A stretch of DNA of 42,499 bases from contig BLLV01000303.1 of the NCBI GenBank assembly GCA_011959205.1, positions 1 through 42,499 of the forward strand, given 5' to 3'. Shown piece by piece: positions 15,786 to 25,825 of this stretch. A program made the position numbers and the translations under genes. Every line of letters starts with the position of its first letter. Within the stretch, counting starts at the first letter, position 1. This DNA comes from Bacteroidaceae bacterium (GTDB lineage: Bacteria > Bacteroidota > Bacteroidia > Bacteroidales > Bacteroidaceae). Under the pieces are notes generated by a model. That model made no database searches and was not told the DNA's origin. It was given only the letters and a program-made list of their open reading frames with translations.

Positions 15786-17372
15786 TCAATTATCCACCGT
15801 ATCTTCCACCTCTATCGCCCAGTCCCCGATAGTACGGGTAGCACTGTCGAAATTAATCCCCACCTTCACGATGCGCCTGCCATCCTTGCGATAAGGGACA
15901 GCATACTGCCTGCTGTCTATCTGCGCCAATGCCTCCCGGGCCGTACCGTCATATTTAAATTCCAGCACATAAATGGCATCCTGCATCTTTATGACCACAT
16001 CCGCACGCCCCACCGCACTTTTCACCTCGCTGTCCACATACATCCCCATCAGGCGGAACAACAAATAAAAGATGGTCTGGTAATGCTTCTCCGTCTTGTT
16101 CTCCAGATCATGGGGAATGGAAGCGAAGAAAGAACGCGTACGTTCCAAGCAGCTCTCTATATCCCCCTTACGAAGATCGCGAATGAAGGAAACCACATAA
16201 AAAGTACTGCTCTGACCCGGCAACTCCAAGTAAGCGGGCAATAGGGACTCGATGAAACCTTTGCGCACCTCCCCGTTGGGATAGGCCAGCCGGTACACCT
16301 GGAATTCGGGATCATATCCCTTGATCGTCAGGTAACCACTTTGATATAAAACGGGAATAGGACTGGTAATCCGTTCCGTCGGGGCATCAAACTGCTCGTC
16401 GGTAGCCTCCACCCCCTCCAGCTGGCGCACGTCAAAATCCGTTTCCTGCAACAAATCAATCAAAAAAGTAGGAGTGCCGGTAGAGAACCAGAAATTCTTG
16501 TACTCCTTTGCGTTAAAGGCATTGAACAGGCTGAAAGGATTGTAAATATCCTCACAATGCTTGCTGAAATGATACCCGTCATACTGTCGCTTCAGATGCG
16601 CACAGGCTGCTTCGTACGTCTCACCGTTCGCCAAAGCCATCCGCTCGATGTCCGGACGAAGCTCGTCCAGCAACTCCCGCTCGGTGATGCCGCATATCGC
16701 GCTGAAGTCATCCCGCATACTGATGTTCTGCAAATTATTCAGTTCGCTGAAGATGCTCATCTGGCTGAACTTGCTGATTCCCGTGATAAAGAGGAAACGA
16801 AGATATTGCCCCAATCCCTTGAGGGGACTGAAAAACTTACGCAACTCATTCCGAAGCTCCTGCTGCAAGGGGATGTTGGAATTACTGTCCAGAAGAGGAG
16901 CATCGTATTCGTCAATCAGGACAACGACCGGCAGACCGGTCTGTTCATACGCACGGCGGATCATACCTTGCAGACGGGCGGCAGGAGTCTTTTCCTCCTT
17001 TTCCGCCCCATAAACCTTTTCACAACGAAGTAAAAACAGATTCAACTGTTCCTGCAAATCGAATAGGGTGGTATATTTAGTCAGACTGAAATCAATATGA
17101 AATATCGGATACACGTTCCAGTCTTTTTCCAGACGCTCCATGGCCAGCCCCTTGAACAACTCTTTTTTCCCTTGAAAGTAAGCCTCGAGGGTGGACACCA
17201 GCAAGCTTTTCCCAAACCTCCGCGGACGGCTCAGAAAATACACACTGTCCGTGTTGGCCAACCGGTAAACCAGCTCCGTCTTATCCACATATACACAATT
17301 CCGGTTACGCAACTGCTCAAAATTCTGTATGCCTATGGGGTATCGTCTGTAATTTTCTTCCATATTCTCCAT
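15786..17372 (-). CDS. AAA-ATPase-like / PD-(D/E)XK nuclease-domain protein
   Basis: A 528-residue two-domain protein of the type with an N-terminal AAA-ATPase-like domain (PF09820 type) and a C-terminal PD-(D/E)XK domain (PF08011 type). It opens with the family's YPIGIQNFEQLR and VYVDKTELV blocks. The P-loop is the variant RPRRFGKS (residues 49-56) and Walker B is VVVLIDEYDAP (Asp154, Glu155). Near the C terminus Asp458 and Glu471-x-Lys473 (YVLEFKYDG) form a complete nuclease-type core. The start at 17372 is chosen because a full promoter (17401-17431) lies inside any longer version; 17363 is also possible. Such genes are present in many copies in Bacteroides genomes. Their function is unproven; a defence or mobile-element role is only a guess. 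Confidence 0.9.
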   Translation of the reverse strand: MENMEENYRRYPIGIQNFEQLRNRNCVYVDKTELVYRLANTDSVYFLSRPRRFGKSLLVSTLEAYFQGKKELFKGLAMERLEKDWNVYPIFHIDFSLTKYTTLFDLQEQLNLFLLRCEKVYGAEKEEKTPAARLQGMIRRAYEQTGLPVVVLIDEYDAPLLDSNSNIPLQQELRNELRKFFSPLKGLGQYLRFLFITGISKFSQMSIFSELNNLQNISMRDDFSAICGITERELLDELRPDIERMALANGETYEAACAHLKRQYDGYHFSKHCEDIYNPFSLFNAFNAKEYKNFWFSTGTPTFLIDLLQETDFDVRQLEGVEATDEQFDAPTERITSPIPVLYQSGYLTIKGYDPEFQVYRLAYPNGEVRKGFIESLLPAYLELPGQSSTFYVVSFIRDLRKGDIESCLERTRSFFASIPHDLENKTEKHYQTIFYLLFRLMGMYVDSEVKSAVGRADVVIKMQDAIYVLEFKYDGTAREALAQIDSRQYAVPYRKDGRRIVKVGINFDSATRTIGDWAIEVEDTVDN

Positions 17373-17400
17373 TGTTTTTATTCCGTTAACGGGATAGAAA

Positions 17401-17431
17401 CAAAGATAGCTGTTATCCGACAAAACACAAA
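17401..17431 (-). promoter_or_regulatory. promoter of the AAA-ATPase/nuclease gene
   Basis: Minus strand: -33 TTTG (17428-17431), a 19-base spacer, -7 TATCTTTG (17401-17408), 29 bases before the ATG at 17372. Confidence 0.7.
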
Positions 17432-17524
17432 AACTTTTCATCTGTTTTTAATCAAGCTCCGACAACTTGAACGAGTGATGATACGATAAATGGCGGTCAG
17501 AAAGATAAAATCATCTCCCTTTTA

Positions 17525-17555
17525 TTGCAGATGACCAAAAAATAAATTACTTTTG
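17525..17555 (+). promoter_or_regulatory. promoter of frr-rsgA operon
   Basis: -33 TTG at 17525-17527, a 20-base spacer, -7 TACTTTTG at 17548-17555, leaving a leader of roughly 40 bases before the frr ATG. Confidence 0.65.
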
Positions 17556-17600
17556 TTTCACTAAAGACGAATCCATAAACAACTTAAATAACAGAACAGT

Positions 17601-18161
17601 ATGATAGACGCAAAAACTTGCATCAACGACGCACAAGAGAAAATGGACATGGCCGTCATGTATTTGGAAGAGGCCTTGGCGCACATTCGTGCAGGAAAAG
17701 CCAGTACCCGATTACTGGACGGCATTCGTGTGGACTCTTATGGAAGCATGGTCCCCATCAGTAACGTAGCCGCCGTGACAACTCCCGACGCACGCAGCAT
17801 CGCCATCAAGCCATGGGACAAAAGCATGTTCCGCATCATCGAAAAAGCTATCATGGACTCTGACCTGGGCATCACTCCCGAAAACAACGGAGAAATTATC
17901 CGCCTGGGCATTCCGCCATTGACAGAGGAACGCCGCAAGCAACTGGCCAAACAATGTAAAGGCGAAGGCGAAACCGCAAAAGTAAGCATCCGCAACGCAC
18001 GCCGTGACGCCATAGACGCACTGAAAAAGGCTGTTAAAGAGGGCATGCCCGAAGACGAGCAAAAGAATGCGGAAGCCAAACTTCAGAAAGTACACGATAA
18101 ATACATTGCGAAGATTGAAGAACTGCTGGCAGAGAAAGATAAAGAAATTATGACGGTTTAA
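17601..18161 (+). CDS. frr: ribosome recycling factor
   Basis: Splits post-termination ribosomes together with EF-G. The 186 residues match the normal length. The family's N-terminal helix and [24 protein letters not shown] segment are present, followed by [18 protein letters not shown] and the C-terminal coiled arm (VRDAI-type helix [19 protein letters not shown]). The start is unambiguous. rsgA follows after 77 bases; the gap contains only an A/T-rich hairpin without a clean T tract, so the two are probably co-transcribed. Confidence 0.97.
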   Translation: MIDAKTCINDAQEKMDMAVMYLEEALAHIRAGKASTRLLDGIRVDSYGSMVPISNVAAVTTPDARSIAIKPWDKSMFRIIEKAIMDSDLGITPENNGEIIRLGIPPLTEERRKQLAKQCKGEGETAKVSIRNARRDAIDALKKAVKEGMPEDEQKNAEAKLQKVHDKYIAKIEELLAEKDKEIMTV

Positions 18162-18238
18162 TGAAGAACTAAAAATAATGAGGAACGAATAATGAAGAAG
18201 GAACTTCTTTCTTCATCATTCTTTCTTCATTTTAATTT

Positions 18239-19171
18239 ATGAGAGGATTAGTAATAAAAAACACAGGCAGCTGGTATCTGGTCAAAGCAGAAGACGGACG
18301 TACCATCGAATGCAAGATTAAAGGAAATTTCCGCTTGAAAGGTATTCGGAGTACCAATCCTGTCGCCGTAGGAGATTATGTACAAATCATCACCAACAAT
18401 GAAGGAACTGCCTTTATCTGTGAGATAGAAGACCGCAAAAACTATATCATCCGGCGCGCCTCCAACCTTTCCAAACAATCGCATATACTGGCCGCCAATC
18501 TGGATCAATGTATGCTGATTGTGACCATCAATTATCCTGAAACTTCAACTATATTCATTGACCGTTTCCTGGCCGCCGCTGAAGCATACCGTATACCCGT
18601 AAAGCTGATATTCAACAAGATAGACAGATACAACGAGGACGACACACGCTACATGGACGCCTTGATAAACCTGTACACGCACATCGGTTATCCTTGCTTC
18701 AAGGTCTCTGCCCTGAATAACACCGGTACAGACGAAGTGAAAAAAGACCTGGAAGGAAAGGTTACTTTGCTTTCCGGCAACTCAGGAGTGGGCAAATCGA
18801 CCCTGATCAATGCCATCTTGCCTGAACAGACCTTGAAAACAGGCGAAATATCCGATTATCATAACAAAGGAATGCATACCACCACCTTTTCCGAAATGTT
18901 CCCTGTCCATGACGGCGGATACCTTATCGACACGCCGGGTATCAAAGGTTTCGGAACATTCGATATGGAAGAAGAGGAAGTAGGCCATTACTTTAAAGAA
19001 ATATTTGAATATTCCGCTCATTGCAAGTATGGAAACTGCACCCACAGGCACGAACCCGGATGCGCCATACGCGATGCTGTGGAGAAACATCTCATCAGCG
19101 AGTCACGCTACACTTCTTACCTGAACATGCTGGAAGACAAGGAAGAAGGCAAGTACCGCGCCGCTTATTAA
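18239..19171 (+). CDS. rsgA: ribosome small subunit-dependent GTPase
   Basis: Circularly permuted GTPase that assists late 30S subunit maturation. The 310 residues contain an N-terminal OB-fold, then the GTPase motifs in permuted order: the G4 motif NKID, G1 GNSGVGKST at about residue 180, and G3 DTPG. The C-terminal zinc-binding site is complete (Cys262, Cys267, His269, Cys275 in [14 protein letters not shown]). It sits between frr and an M28 peptidase gene, 13 bases from the latter, in a translation-related operon. Confidence 0.96.
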   Translation: MRGLVIKNTGSWYLVKAEDGRTIECKIKGNFRLKGIRSTNPVAVGDYVQIITNNEGTAFICEIEDRKNYIIRRASNLSKQSHILAANLDQCMLIVTINYPETSTIFIDRFLAAAEAYRIPVKLIFNKIDRYNEDDTRYMDALINLYTHIGYPCFKVSALNNTGTDEVKKDLEGKVTLLSGNSGVGKSTLINAILPEQTLKTGEISDYHNKGMHTTTFSEMFPVHDGGYLIDTPGIKGFGTFDMEEEEVGHYFKEIFEYSAHCKYGNCTHRHEPGCAIRDAVEKHLISESRYTSYLNMLEDKEEGKYRAAY

Positions 19172-19184
19172 AAACCACCACTGT

Positions 19185-20204
19185 ATGAAAAAATACCTCT
19201 TAGCTATTGCATGGGCTGCATTATGCGCCACCGGACTGAATGCCGCCTCTCCTAAAAAAGCGGCTCCCGAAAAGAAAGGAGTCGAATCCATCAACCGCGC
19301 CACTGCCGAAGCACACATCGGCTTTCTGGCCTGTGACGAACTGGAAGGACGCGAAGCCGGATGGAAAGGCGGACGCATTGCAGGCAACTATATCATTTCC
19401 TGCCTGAAACAGATGGGCATCAAACCACTGGCCGAAGATTATGTACAACCCTTTGATGTATATCACGCCGAACGGCAAGTGAAAGGAAAACGCTGGCAAG
19501 TACATCCCGACTCTATTGCCGCACTGAAAAAAGTGGTACATCAAAAGCTTGCCTTACGCAATATCTTGGGCAAAATAGAAGGAAAGAACCCCAATGAGAT
19601 TGTCATTATCGGCGCACATTACGACCACCTTGGCTACGACCCGATGCTGGAAGGAGACCAGATTTATAATGGGGCAGACGACAACGCATCAGGCGTTCAA
19701 GCCGTATTACAAGTAGCCCGTGCTTTTCTTGCTACCGGCCAGCAACCGGAGCGTACCGTTATCTTCGCCTTTTGGGACGGTGAGGAAAAGGGATTACTGG
19801 GATCTCGTTATTTCGCCATGAACTATCCGGATATTAAAAAGGTAAAAGGCTATCTGAACTATGACATGATAGGACGTAACAACCGGGAAGACCAGCCCGA
19901 TTATTTCGTTTATTTCTATACCGCAGCCCATCAGGCTTTTGGCGACTGGTTAAAAAAAGATATTGAAGACTACCGCTTGCAGTTATCCCCCGATTACCGG
20001 GCCTGGGATAATCCCGTGGGAGGCAGTGACAACGGCACTTTTGCCAAACTGGGCATACCTATTATATGGTATCACACTAATGGGCACCCCGATTATCACC
20101 TGCCGGGGGATGAGACACCTAAAATCAATTGGATGAAGATAGTCGATATAACCAAAGCCTCCTTCCTGGCGATGTGGAAACTGGCAAACGAAAAAAAATA
20201 TTAA
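19185..20204 (+). CDS. exported M28 family metallopeptidase
   Basis: A 339-residue di-zinc aminopeptidase-like enzyme with a cleavable-looking signal peptide (hydrophobic residues 4-20, ending GLNAAS), so it acts in the periplasm or outside. All expected metal ligands and the catalytic acid are in place: His145 (GAHYDHLG), Asp165 (GADDNASG), Glu200 and Glu201 (WDGEEKG), Asp227 (NYDMIGR) and His305 (HPDYHLPG). Members of the family remove N-terminal residues or act on glutaminyl peptides; the exact specificity is open. It is the last gene of the frr-rsgA run and is closed by a strong terminator five bases after its stop. Confidence 0.92.
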   Translation: MKKYLLAIAWAALCATGLNAASPKKAAPEKKGVESINRATAEAHIGFLACDELEGREAGWKGGRIAGNYIISCLKQMGIKPLAEDYVQPFDVYHAERQVKGKRWQVHPDSIAALKKVVHQKLALRNILGKIEGKNPNEIVIIGAHYDHLGYDPMLEGDQIYNGADDNASGVQAVLQVARAFLATGQQPERTVIFAFWDGEEKGLLGSRYFAMNYPDIKKVKGYLNYDMIGRNNREDQPDYFVYFYTAAHQAFGDWLKKDIEDYRLQLSPDYRAWDNPVGGSDNGTFAKLGIPIIWYHTNGHPDYHLPGDETPKINWMKIVDITKASFLAMWKLANEKKY

Positions 20205-20208
20205 AAAA

Positions 20209-20243
20209 GGACGTGGCGTTTAAACTGAACGCCACGTCCTTTT
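20209..20243 (+). terminator. intrinsic terminator after the frr-rsgA-M28 operon
   Basis: Perfect 12-base-pair stem GGACGTGGCGTT / AACGCCACGTCC with a 7-base loop, followed by TTTT. It isolates the upstream operon from the efflux operon. Confidence 0.9.
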
Positions 20244-20290
20244 ATCTAACCTTGCATCAACATATTTATTAAAACCACATAGAAAGGCAC

Positions 20291-21367
20291 ATGAACAAAC
20301 GAACCAAATGGGGAATTATCATATTAATCGGAGCCGGCTTGGCAGGATTAGGCATCTATCAATTTACCCCTCGCGAGAATGAAGAACTGACAGCCGCCAA
20401 TGCTTTACCCAAAGAAAACAAACAACGCACCCTGAAAGTGAATGCACAAGTGATAAAACCGCACTTGCTCACAGATGAGATACTGGTTACCGGACGTCTG
20501 GTACCCGATGAAGAAGTAAGTCTGTCTTTTGAAACATCCGGAAAGATCACCGATATTTTCTTCACAGAGGGCACATTGGTAAAGCGGGGGGAACTGCTGG
20601 CCAAAGTAAACGACCGGCAGCTGCAAGCACAATTAAAACGTCTGGAAGCACAGATACCTCTGGCTGAAGACCGGGTGTTCCGCCAAAACGCCCTGCTGAA
20701 ACGCGACGCGGTCAGTAAAGAAGCATACGAACAGGTAAAAACCGAACTTGCCACGCTAAATGCCGACATCGAAAATATCAAGGCCAACATTGACATGACC
20801 GAACTCCGTGCCCCATTCGACGGCATCATCGGATTGCGTCAGGTCAGCACAGGGGCCTACGCCTCCCCCACTACCGTAGTGGCCAAACTGACCAAAGTGA
20901 CTCCGCTGAAAGTAGAGTTCGCCGTTCCGGAACGTTATGCCCGGGAAATAAAAAAAGGAACGAATCTGGAGTTCAAAGTAGGAGGGAGACTGGAGGCCTA
21001 TCATGCACAGGTATATGCCACCGAATCCAGTATCGATATGGAAACCCACTCATTGAACATCCGTGCCATCTACCCCAACCGTAACGGTGAATTATTGGCC
21101 GGAAGATATGCAGATATCCAATTAAAACAAAAAGAAATAGAAGACGCCATAGCGATTCCATCCGAAGCCATCGTCCCCGAAATGGGCAAGAATAAAGTAT
21201 TTGTTTATCGCAGCGGAGTGGCAGAACCGGCAGATGTGGTCATCGGTCTCCGCACCGAAGCCGAAGTACAGATTGTACAAGGATTGTCTGTGGGCGATAC
21301 CATCCTGACATCAGGTACACTGCAATTGCGTAAGGGAATGCCTGTAGAGATTCAGGCCATCAACTAA
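20291..21367 (+). CDS. RND efflux periplasmic adaptor (membrane fusion protein)
   Basis: Links the inner-membrane pump to the outer-membrane channel. The 358 residues start with one N-terminal membrane anchor (IIILIGAGLAGLGIYQF). A lipoyl half (SLSFETSGKITDIFFTEGTLVKRGELLAKV), a helical hairpin (about 115-160), the second lipoyl half (ELRAPFDGIIGLRQVSTGAYA) and beta-barrel and membrane-proximal domains (AIAIPSEAIVPEMGKNKVFV) follow in the usual order. No lipid-anchoring cysteine is present. It is the first gene of a three-gene operon; the pump gene starts 18 bases downstream. No regulator gene adjoins it. Confidence 0.95.
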   Translation: MNKRTKWGIIILIGAGLAGLGIYQFTPRENEELTAANALPKENKQRTLKVNAQVIKPHLLTDEILVTGRLVPDEEVSLSFETSGKITDIFFTEGTLVKRGELLAKVNDRQLQAQLKRLEAQIPLAEDRVFRQNALLKRDAVSKEAYEQVKTELATLNADIENIKANIDMTELRAPFDGIIGLRQVSTGAYASPTTVVAKLTKVTPLKVEFAVPERYAREIKKGTNLEFKVGGRLEAYHAQVYATESSIDMETHSLNIRAIYPNRNGELLAGRYADIQLKQKEIEDAIAIPSEAIVPEMGKNKVFVYRSGVAEPADVVIGLRTEAEVQIVQGLSVGDTILTSGTLQLRKGMPVEIQAIN

Positions 21368-21385
21368 CTACTAAAAAATACTTTT

Positions 21386-24300
21386 ATGAATATTTCCGAA
21401 CTTAGTATCCGTAGGCCTGTGCTCGCCACCGTGCTTACCATCATTATATTACTTTTCGGACTGATCGGTTACAACACATTGGGAGTCCGCGAATATCCTT
21501 CGGTGGACAATCCCATCATTTCGGTCACCTGTAGTTACTCGGGTGCCAATGCCGATGTCATCGAGAATCAGATCACCGAGCCTTTGGAACAGAACATCAA
21601 CGGTATTCCGGGAATCCGGTCCTTGTCCAGTGTCAGCCAACAGGGGCAATGCCGCATCACGGTAGAATTTGAGTTATCCGTTGATTTGGAAACCGCTGCC
21701 AATGACGTACGCGACAAGGTATCCCGTGCGCAGCGCTATCTGCCACGCGACTGTGACCCTCCCACCGTATCCAAAGCAGATGCCGATGCGGTACCTATCC
21801 TGATGGTAGCTATCCAGAGCGACAGCCGTTCCTTGCTGGAACTGAGCGAGATAGCCGACCTGACCGTAAAAGAGCAGTTGCAAACCATCTCGGATGTAAG
21901 TAGTGTTTCCATCTGGGGAGAAAAACGTTACTCCATGCGCCTGTGGCTCGATCCTACCAAAATGGCAGGGTATGGTATAACTCCGGTAGATGTAAGGAAT
22001 GCAATCACCAGTGAAAACATAGAACTTCCCTCGGGCAGCATTGAAGGAAATACAGTAGAACTGACTCTGCGCACGATGGGACAGATGCATACGGCTAAAG
22101 AATTCAATAACATCATATTGAAAGAAGTAGGCGGCCGGGTAGTCCGTTTCAGCGATATCGGTTATGCCGAACTGGGGCCGGCCGACATCAAGAGTTACAT
22201 GAAAATGAACGGAGTGCCGATGGTAGGTGTGGTTGTCATTCCGCAACCGGGTGCCAACCATATCGAAATAGCCGATGCCGTGTACCAGCGTATGGAACAA
22301 ATGAAAAAGGATCTGCCCGATGATGTGAAATACAGCTACGGTTTCGACAATACCAAGTTTATCCGCGCCTCTATTGATGAAGTAAAAAGTACGGTGTATG
22401 AAGCATTCGTACTGGTTATCATCATCATTTTCCTGTTCTTGCGCGACTGGCGCGTGACACTGATTCCCTGCATCGTCATTCCGGTCTCGCTTATCGGGTC
22501 TTTCTTTGTGATGTACATCGCCGGCTTCTCCATTAATGTGCTGACCATGCTGGCGGTGGTATTGTCCGTAGGATTGGTAGTGGATGACGCCATCGTGATG
22601 ACAGAGAATATCTATATCCGCATAGAACGGGGGATGCGTCCGTTCGAAGCGGGCATAGAAGGGGCGAAAGAAATTTTCTTCGCGGTTATCTCCACCACCA
22701 TCACGCTGGTGGCTGTGTTCCTGCCCATTGTGTTTATGGAAGGAACCAGCGGACGTCTGTTCCGTGAGTTCAGTTTTGTCGTGGCAGGTTCGGTCATCAT
22801 ATCTTCCTTTGCCGCACTGACGTTCACCCCCATGCTGGCAACGAAATTATTGATAAAACGGGAAAAACAAGGTTGGTTCTATCAAAAGACGGAACCTTTC
22901 TTTGAAGGCATGAACCGGGTATATGCCCGCTCGCTGAACGCTTTTCTTAAAAGACGGATATGGGCTATCCCCATTACCGTGATGATGCTGGCAGCCATCG
23001 GGGTGCTTTGGGTTCAGATACCTGCCGAAATGGCCCCCATGGAAGACCGTTCGCAAATCAGCATCAACACCCGTGCCGCTGAAGGCGCCAGCTACGAATA
23101 TATCCGCGATTATACGGAAGATATCAATCAGCTGGTAGACTCTATTGTGCCCGATGCCGCCTCCGTAACCGCACGTGTTTCCAGCGGTAGCGGAAACATA
23201 CGCATCACCCTGAAGGATATCAGAGACCGTAATTATACCCAGATGGAAGTGGCCGAACGTATCTCAAAAGCCATCCGCAACAAGACGAAAGCGCGTGCCT
23301 TTGTGCAACAGCAGTCTTCTTTCGGCGGACGAAGAGGAAGTATGCCTGTACAATATGTACTGCAAGCTGTCAGTATAGAAAAACTGGAGAAGATACTGCC
23401 CGAGTTCTTGAGCAAGGTATACGATAACCCCACCTTCCAGATGGCGGATGTGGACTTGAAGTTCAGCAGTCCGGAAATGAGAGTGAATATCAACCGCGAC
23501 AAAGCAGGGACGATGGGGGCAAGTGTGCGCGACATAGCCGAAACATTGCAATACGGCCTCAGCGGACAACGCATGGGCTATTTCTATATGAACGGAAAAC
23601 AATATGAGATTTTAGGGCAGATAAACCGTCAGCAGCGTAATACCCCCGCCAATATCAAATCCATTTACATACGGAGCGACAAAGGGGAAATGATTCAATT
23701 GGACAATCTGGTAGAGTTTGTAGAGTCCGTAGCTCCTCCTAAATTGTACCACTACAACCGTTTTATCTCCGCCACCGTATCTGCCGGACTGGCAGATGGA
23801 AAAACCATCGGACAAGGTTTGGAAGAAATGGACAAGATAGCCGCCCAGACCCTGGACGAGACTTTCCGCACCGCCTTGTCGGGAGACTCCAAAGATTATC
23901 GGGAAAGCTCGTCCAGCCTGATGTTTGCTTTCATCCTGGCCTTGATACTGATCTATCTGATTCTGGCGGCACAGTTCGAAAGTTTCAAAGACCCGTTCAT
24001 TATCATGCTGACCGTCCCGCTAGCCATTGCCGGAGCACTGATCTTCATGTATACAGGAGGCATCACGATGAACATCTTCAGCCAGATCGGTATCATCATG
24101 CTGATAGGCCTGGTGGCAAAGAACGGTATTTTAATTGTGGAATTCGCCAATCAGAAGCAGGAGGACGGAGAAAACAAGATGCAGGCCATCCGGGATGCCG
24201 CTTTGCAACGCTTGCGCCCTATTCTCATGACAAGTACCTCGACTGTGTTGGGTTTGATTCCACTGGCATTCGCAACAGGAGAAGGCGCCAACCAGCGTAT

Positions 24301-24421
24301 CGCCATGGGTACGGCTGTTGTGGGAGGAATGTTAGTATCCACTTTCCTGACCATGTACATTGTACCGGCTATTTATAGTTATATATCTACCAACCGAAAC
24401 GTTAAAACAGAAACTGTATGA
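21386..24421 (+). CDS. RND multidrug efflux pump, inner-membrane subunit (HAE1 type)
   Basis: Proton-driven exporter, 1011 residues, with the AcrB-like plan: helix 1, a large porter loop, helices 2-6, helix 7, a second porter loop and helices 8-12. The proton-relay residues are present: Asp400-Asp401 in GLVVDDAIVMTENI (helix 4) and Lys912 in GLVAKNGILIVEFANQ (helix 10). The asparagine and acid pattern fits the HAE1 (drug/hydrophobe) class rather than the metal-exporting CusA class, though substrates cannot be read. Its stop overlaps the start of the TolC-type gene (ATGA), which indicates translational coupling. Confidence 0.96.
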   Translation: MNISELSIRRPVLATVLTIIILLFGLIGYNTLGVREYPSVDNPIISVTCSYSGANADVIENQITEPLEQNINGIPGIRSLSSVSQQGQCRITVEFELSVDLETAANDVRDKVSRAQRYLPRDCDPPTVSKADADAVPILMVAIQSDSRSLLELSEIADLTVKEQLQTISDVSSVSIWGEKRYSMRLWLDPTKMAGYGITPVDVRNAITSENIELPSGSIEGNTVELTLRTMGQMHTAKEFNNIILKEVGGRVVRFSDIGYAELGPADIKSYMKMNGVPMVGVVVIPQPGANHIEIADAVYQRMEQMKKDLPDDVKYSYGFDNTKFIRASIDEVKSTVYEAFVLVIIIIFLFLRDWRVTLIPCIVIPVSLIGSFFVMYIAGFSINVLTMLAVVLSVGLVVDDAIVMTENIYIRIERGMRPFEAGIEGAKEIFFAVISTTITLVAVFLPIVFMEGTSGRLFREFSFVVAGSVIISSFAALTFTPMLATKLLIKREKQGWFYQKTEPFFEGMNRVYARSLNAFLKRRIWAIPITVMMLAAIGVLWVQIPAEMAPMEDRSQISINTRAAEGASYEYIRDYTEDINQLVDSIVPDAASVTARVSSGSGNIRITLKDIRDRNYTQMEVAERISKAIRNKTKARAFVQQQSSFGGRRGSMPVQYVLQAVSIEKLEKILPEFLSKVYDNPTFQMADVDLKFSSPEMRVNINRDKAGTMGASVRDIAETLQYGLSGQRMGYFYMNGKQYEILGQINRQQRNTPANIKSIYIRSDKGEMIQLDNLVEFVESVAPPKLYHYNRFISATVSAGLADGKTIGQGLEEMDKIAAQTLDETFRTALSGDSKDYRESSSSLMFAFILALILIYLILAAQFESFKDPFIIMLTVPLAIAGALIFMYTGGITMNIFSQIGIIMLIGLVAKNGILIVEFANQKQEDGENKMQAIRDAALQRLRPILMTSTSTVLGLIPLAFATGEGANQRIAMGTAVVGGMLVSTFLTMYIVPAIYSYISTNRNVKTETV

Positions 24422-25737
24422 AACGAATCATTATAACTTTATGTATCTGCACCGCATGGGTGGCTTCCGCCTATGCGCAATATCCTTATACCTTGAAAAA
24501 ATGCCTGGAGGAAGGGCTTGCCAACAACTATTCCATACGTATCACCCGGAATGAAGAACAAATCAGCCATAACAATGCCACACTGGCCAATGCCGGTTAT
24601 CTGCCTACGGTAGATCTGTCTGCCGGATATACGGGTACGCTGGACAATACCGATACAAAAAACCGTAGTACAGGCGCCACAACCAGCGAACGAAGCATCT
24701 ACGACCAGACTTTAAAAGCCGGACTGAATGTAAACTGGACGTTGTTCGACGGGTTCAATATCAGCACCACCTACAAGAAACTTCAGGAACTGGAACGCCA
24801 GGGAGAAACCAACACCCGTATCACCCTGGAGGATTTCATTGCAGGACTCACTGCCGAATACTACAATTATGTACAACAGGAAATCCGTCTGAAGAACTTC
24901 CTTTACGCTGTGTCCTTATCCAAAGAACGCCTGCGCATTGTCGAAGAACGCTATCATATAGGTAACTTCTCCCGGCTGGATTATCAACAAGCCAAAGTGG
25001 ACTTCAATGCAGACAGTGCGCAATACATGAAACAACAGGAACTGGTGGTTACCTCACGTATCACCCTGAATGAACTGATGGCCGTGCAGGAAGTCAACCG
25101 CCCGCTGCGTGTCAACGACTCCATCATCACAGTCAATGACGCCCTGAACTATGACGAGTTATGGGAATCCACCCTTAAGACGAATGCCAACCTGCTGAAA
25201 GCCGGTCAGAACACAACGCTCGCCCAATTGGATTACCGGCAGGTGCTATCCCGTAATTATCCTTACGTCAAGTTGAATGCCGGTTATGGCTATACTTTCA
25301 ATAAATATGAAACCAACGCCACCCGCCAGAGAAGCAACTGGGGAGTGAACGGAGGAATCACCATAGGCATCAATCTATGGGATGGCAACCGCCGCCGCGA
25401 GAAACGGAACGCCAGTCTGCAAATACGGAACTCCCAGCTGGAAAAAGAACAACTGGAACTCGGTTTGAAAGCAGATCTGAGCAATCTGTGGCAAGCCTAC
25501 CGCAACAACCTGCGCCTGTTGAATCTGGAACGCCAGAACCTGGTCGCAGCCCGTGAGAACCACGAGATAGCCAAAGAACGTTATCTGCTCGGCGACCTCT
25601 CCGGTATTGAAATGCGCGAGGCCCAGAAAAGCCTTCTTGATGCCGAGGAGCGTATCCTGTCCGCCGAATACAACACAAAAGTTTGCGAGATTTCACTGCT
25701 CCAACTCAGCGGAAGAATAACGAAATACCTCGAATAA
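24418..25737 (+). CDS. TolC family outer-membrane channel
   Basis: Outer-membrane exit duct of the tripartite pump. The 439 residues carry a signal peptide (IIITLCICTAWVASAYAQ) and the two-fold helical repeat of outer-membrane efflux proteins: YTLKKCLEEGLANNYSIRITRNE opens the first half and IEMREAQKSLLDAEERILSAEYNTK closes the second. No lipobox cysteine is visible. It overlaps the pump gene by four bases and ends the operon. Confidence 0.95.
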   Translation: MKRIIITLCICTAWVASAYAQYPYTLKKCLEEGLANNYSIRITRNEEQISHNNATLANAGYLPTVDLSAGYTGTLDNTDTKNRSTGATTSERSIYDQTLKAGLNVNWTLFDGFNISTTYKKLQELERQGETNTRITLEDFIAGLTAEYYNYVQQEIRLKNFLYAVSLSKERLRIVEERYHIGNFSRLDYQQAKVDFNADSAQYMKQQELVVTSRITLNELMAVQEVNRPLRVNDSIITVNDALNYDELWESTLKTNANLLKAGQNTTLAQLDYRQVLSRNYPYVKLNAGYGYTFNKYETNATRQRSNWGVNGGITIGINLWDGNRRREKRNASLQIRNSQLEKEQLELGLKADLSNLWQAYRNNLRLLNLERQNLVAARENHEIAKERYLLGDLSGIEMREAQKSLLDAEERILSAEYNTKVCEISLLQLSGRITKYLE

Positions 25738-25760
25738 TCGTTATAGACTTCACTTAGAGC

Positions 25761-25791
25761 TTGTAATTCAAGGCAGTTATCCTTACCTTTG
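25761..25791 (+). promoter_or_regulatory. promoter of the amino-acid permease gene
   Basis: -33 TTG at 25761-25763, a 20-base spacer, and -7 TACCTTTG at 25784-25791; 34 bases to the ATG at 25826. Confidence 0.7.
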
Positions 25792-25825
25792 CACACAATT
25801 ATCACTAAATACGTTGTAAAAAGAT

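Noticed and set aside
17373-17441. Longer start for the AAA-ATPase/nuclease protein
   Set aside because: The extra 23 codons contain a full -33/-7 promoter, and family similarity begins only after the ATG at 17372.
18165-18235. Hairpin between frr and rsgA as a terminator
   Set aside because: The ATGAAGAA/TTCTTCAT stem is A/T-rich and lacks a proper T tract, so termination there is doubtful; it was not listed.
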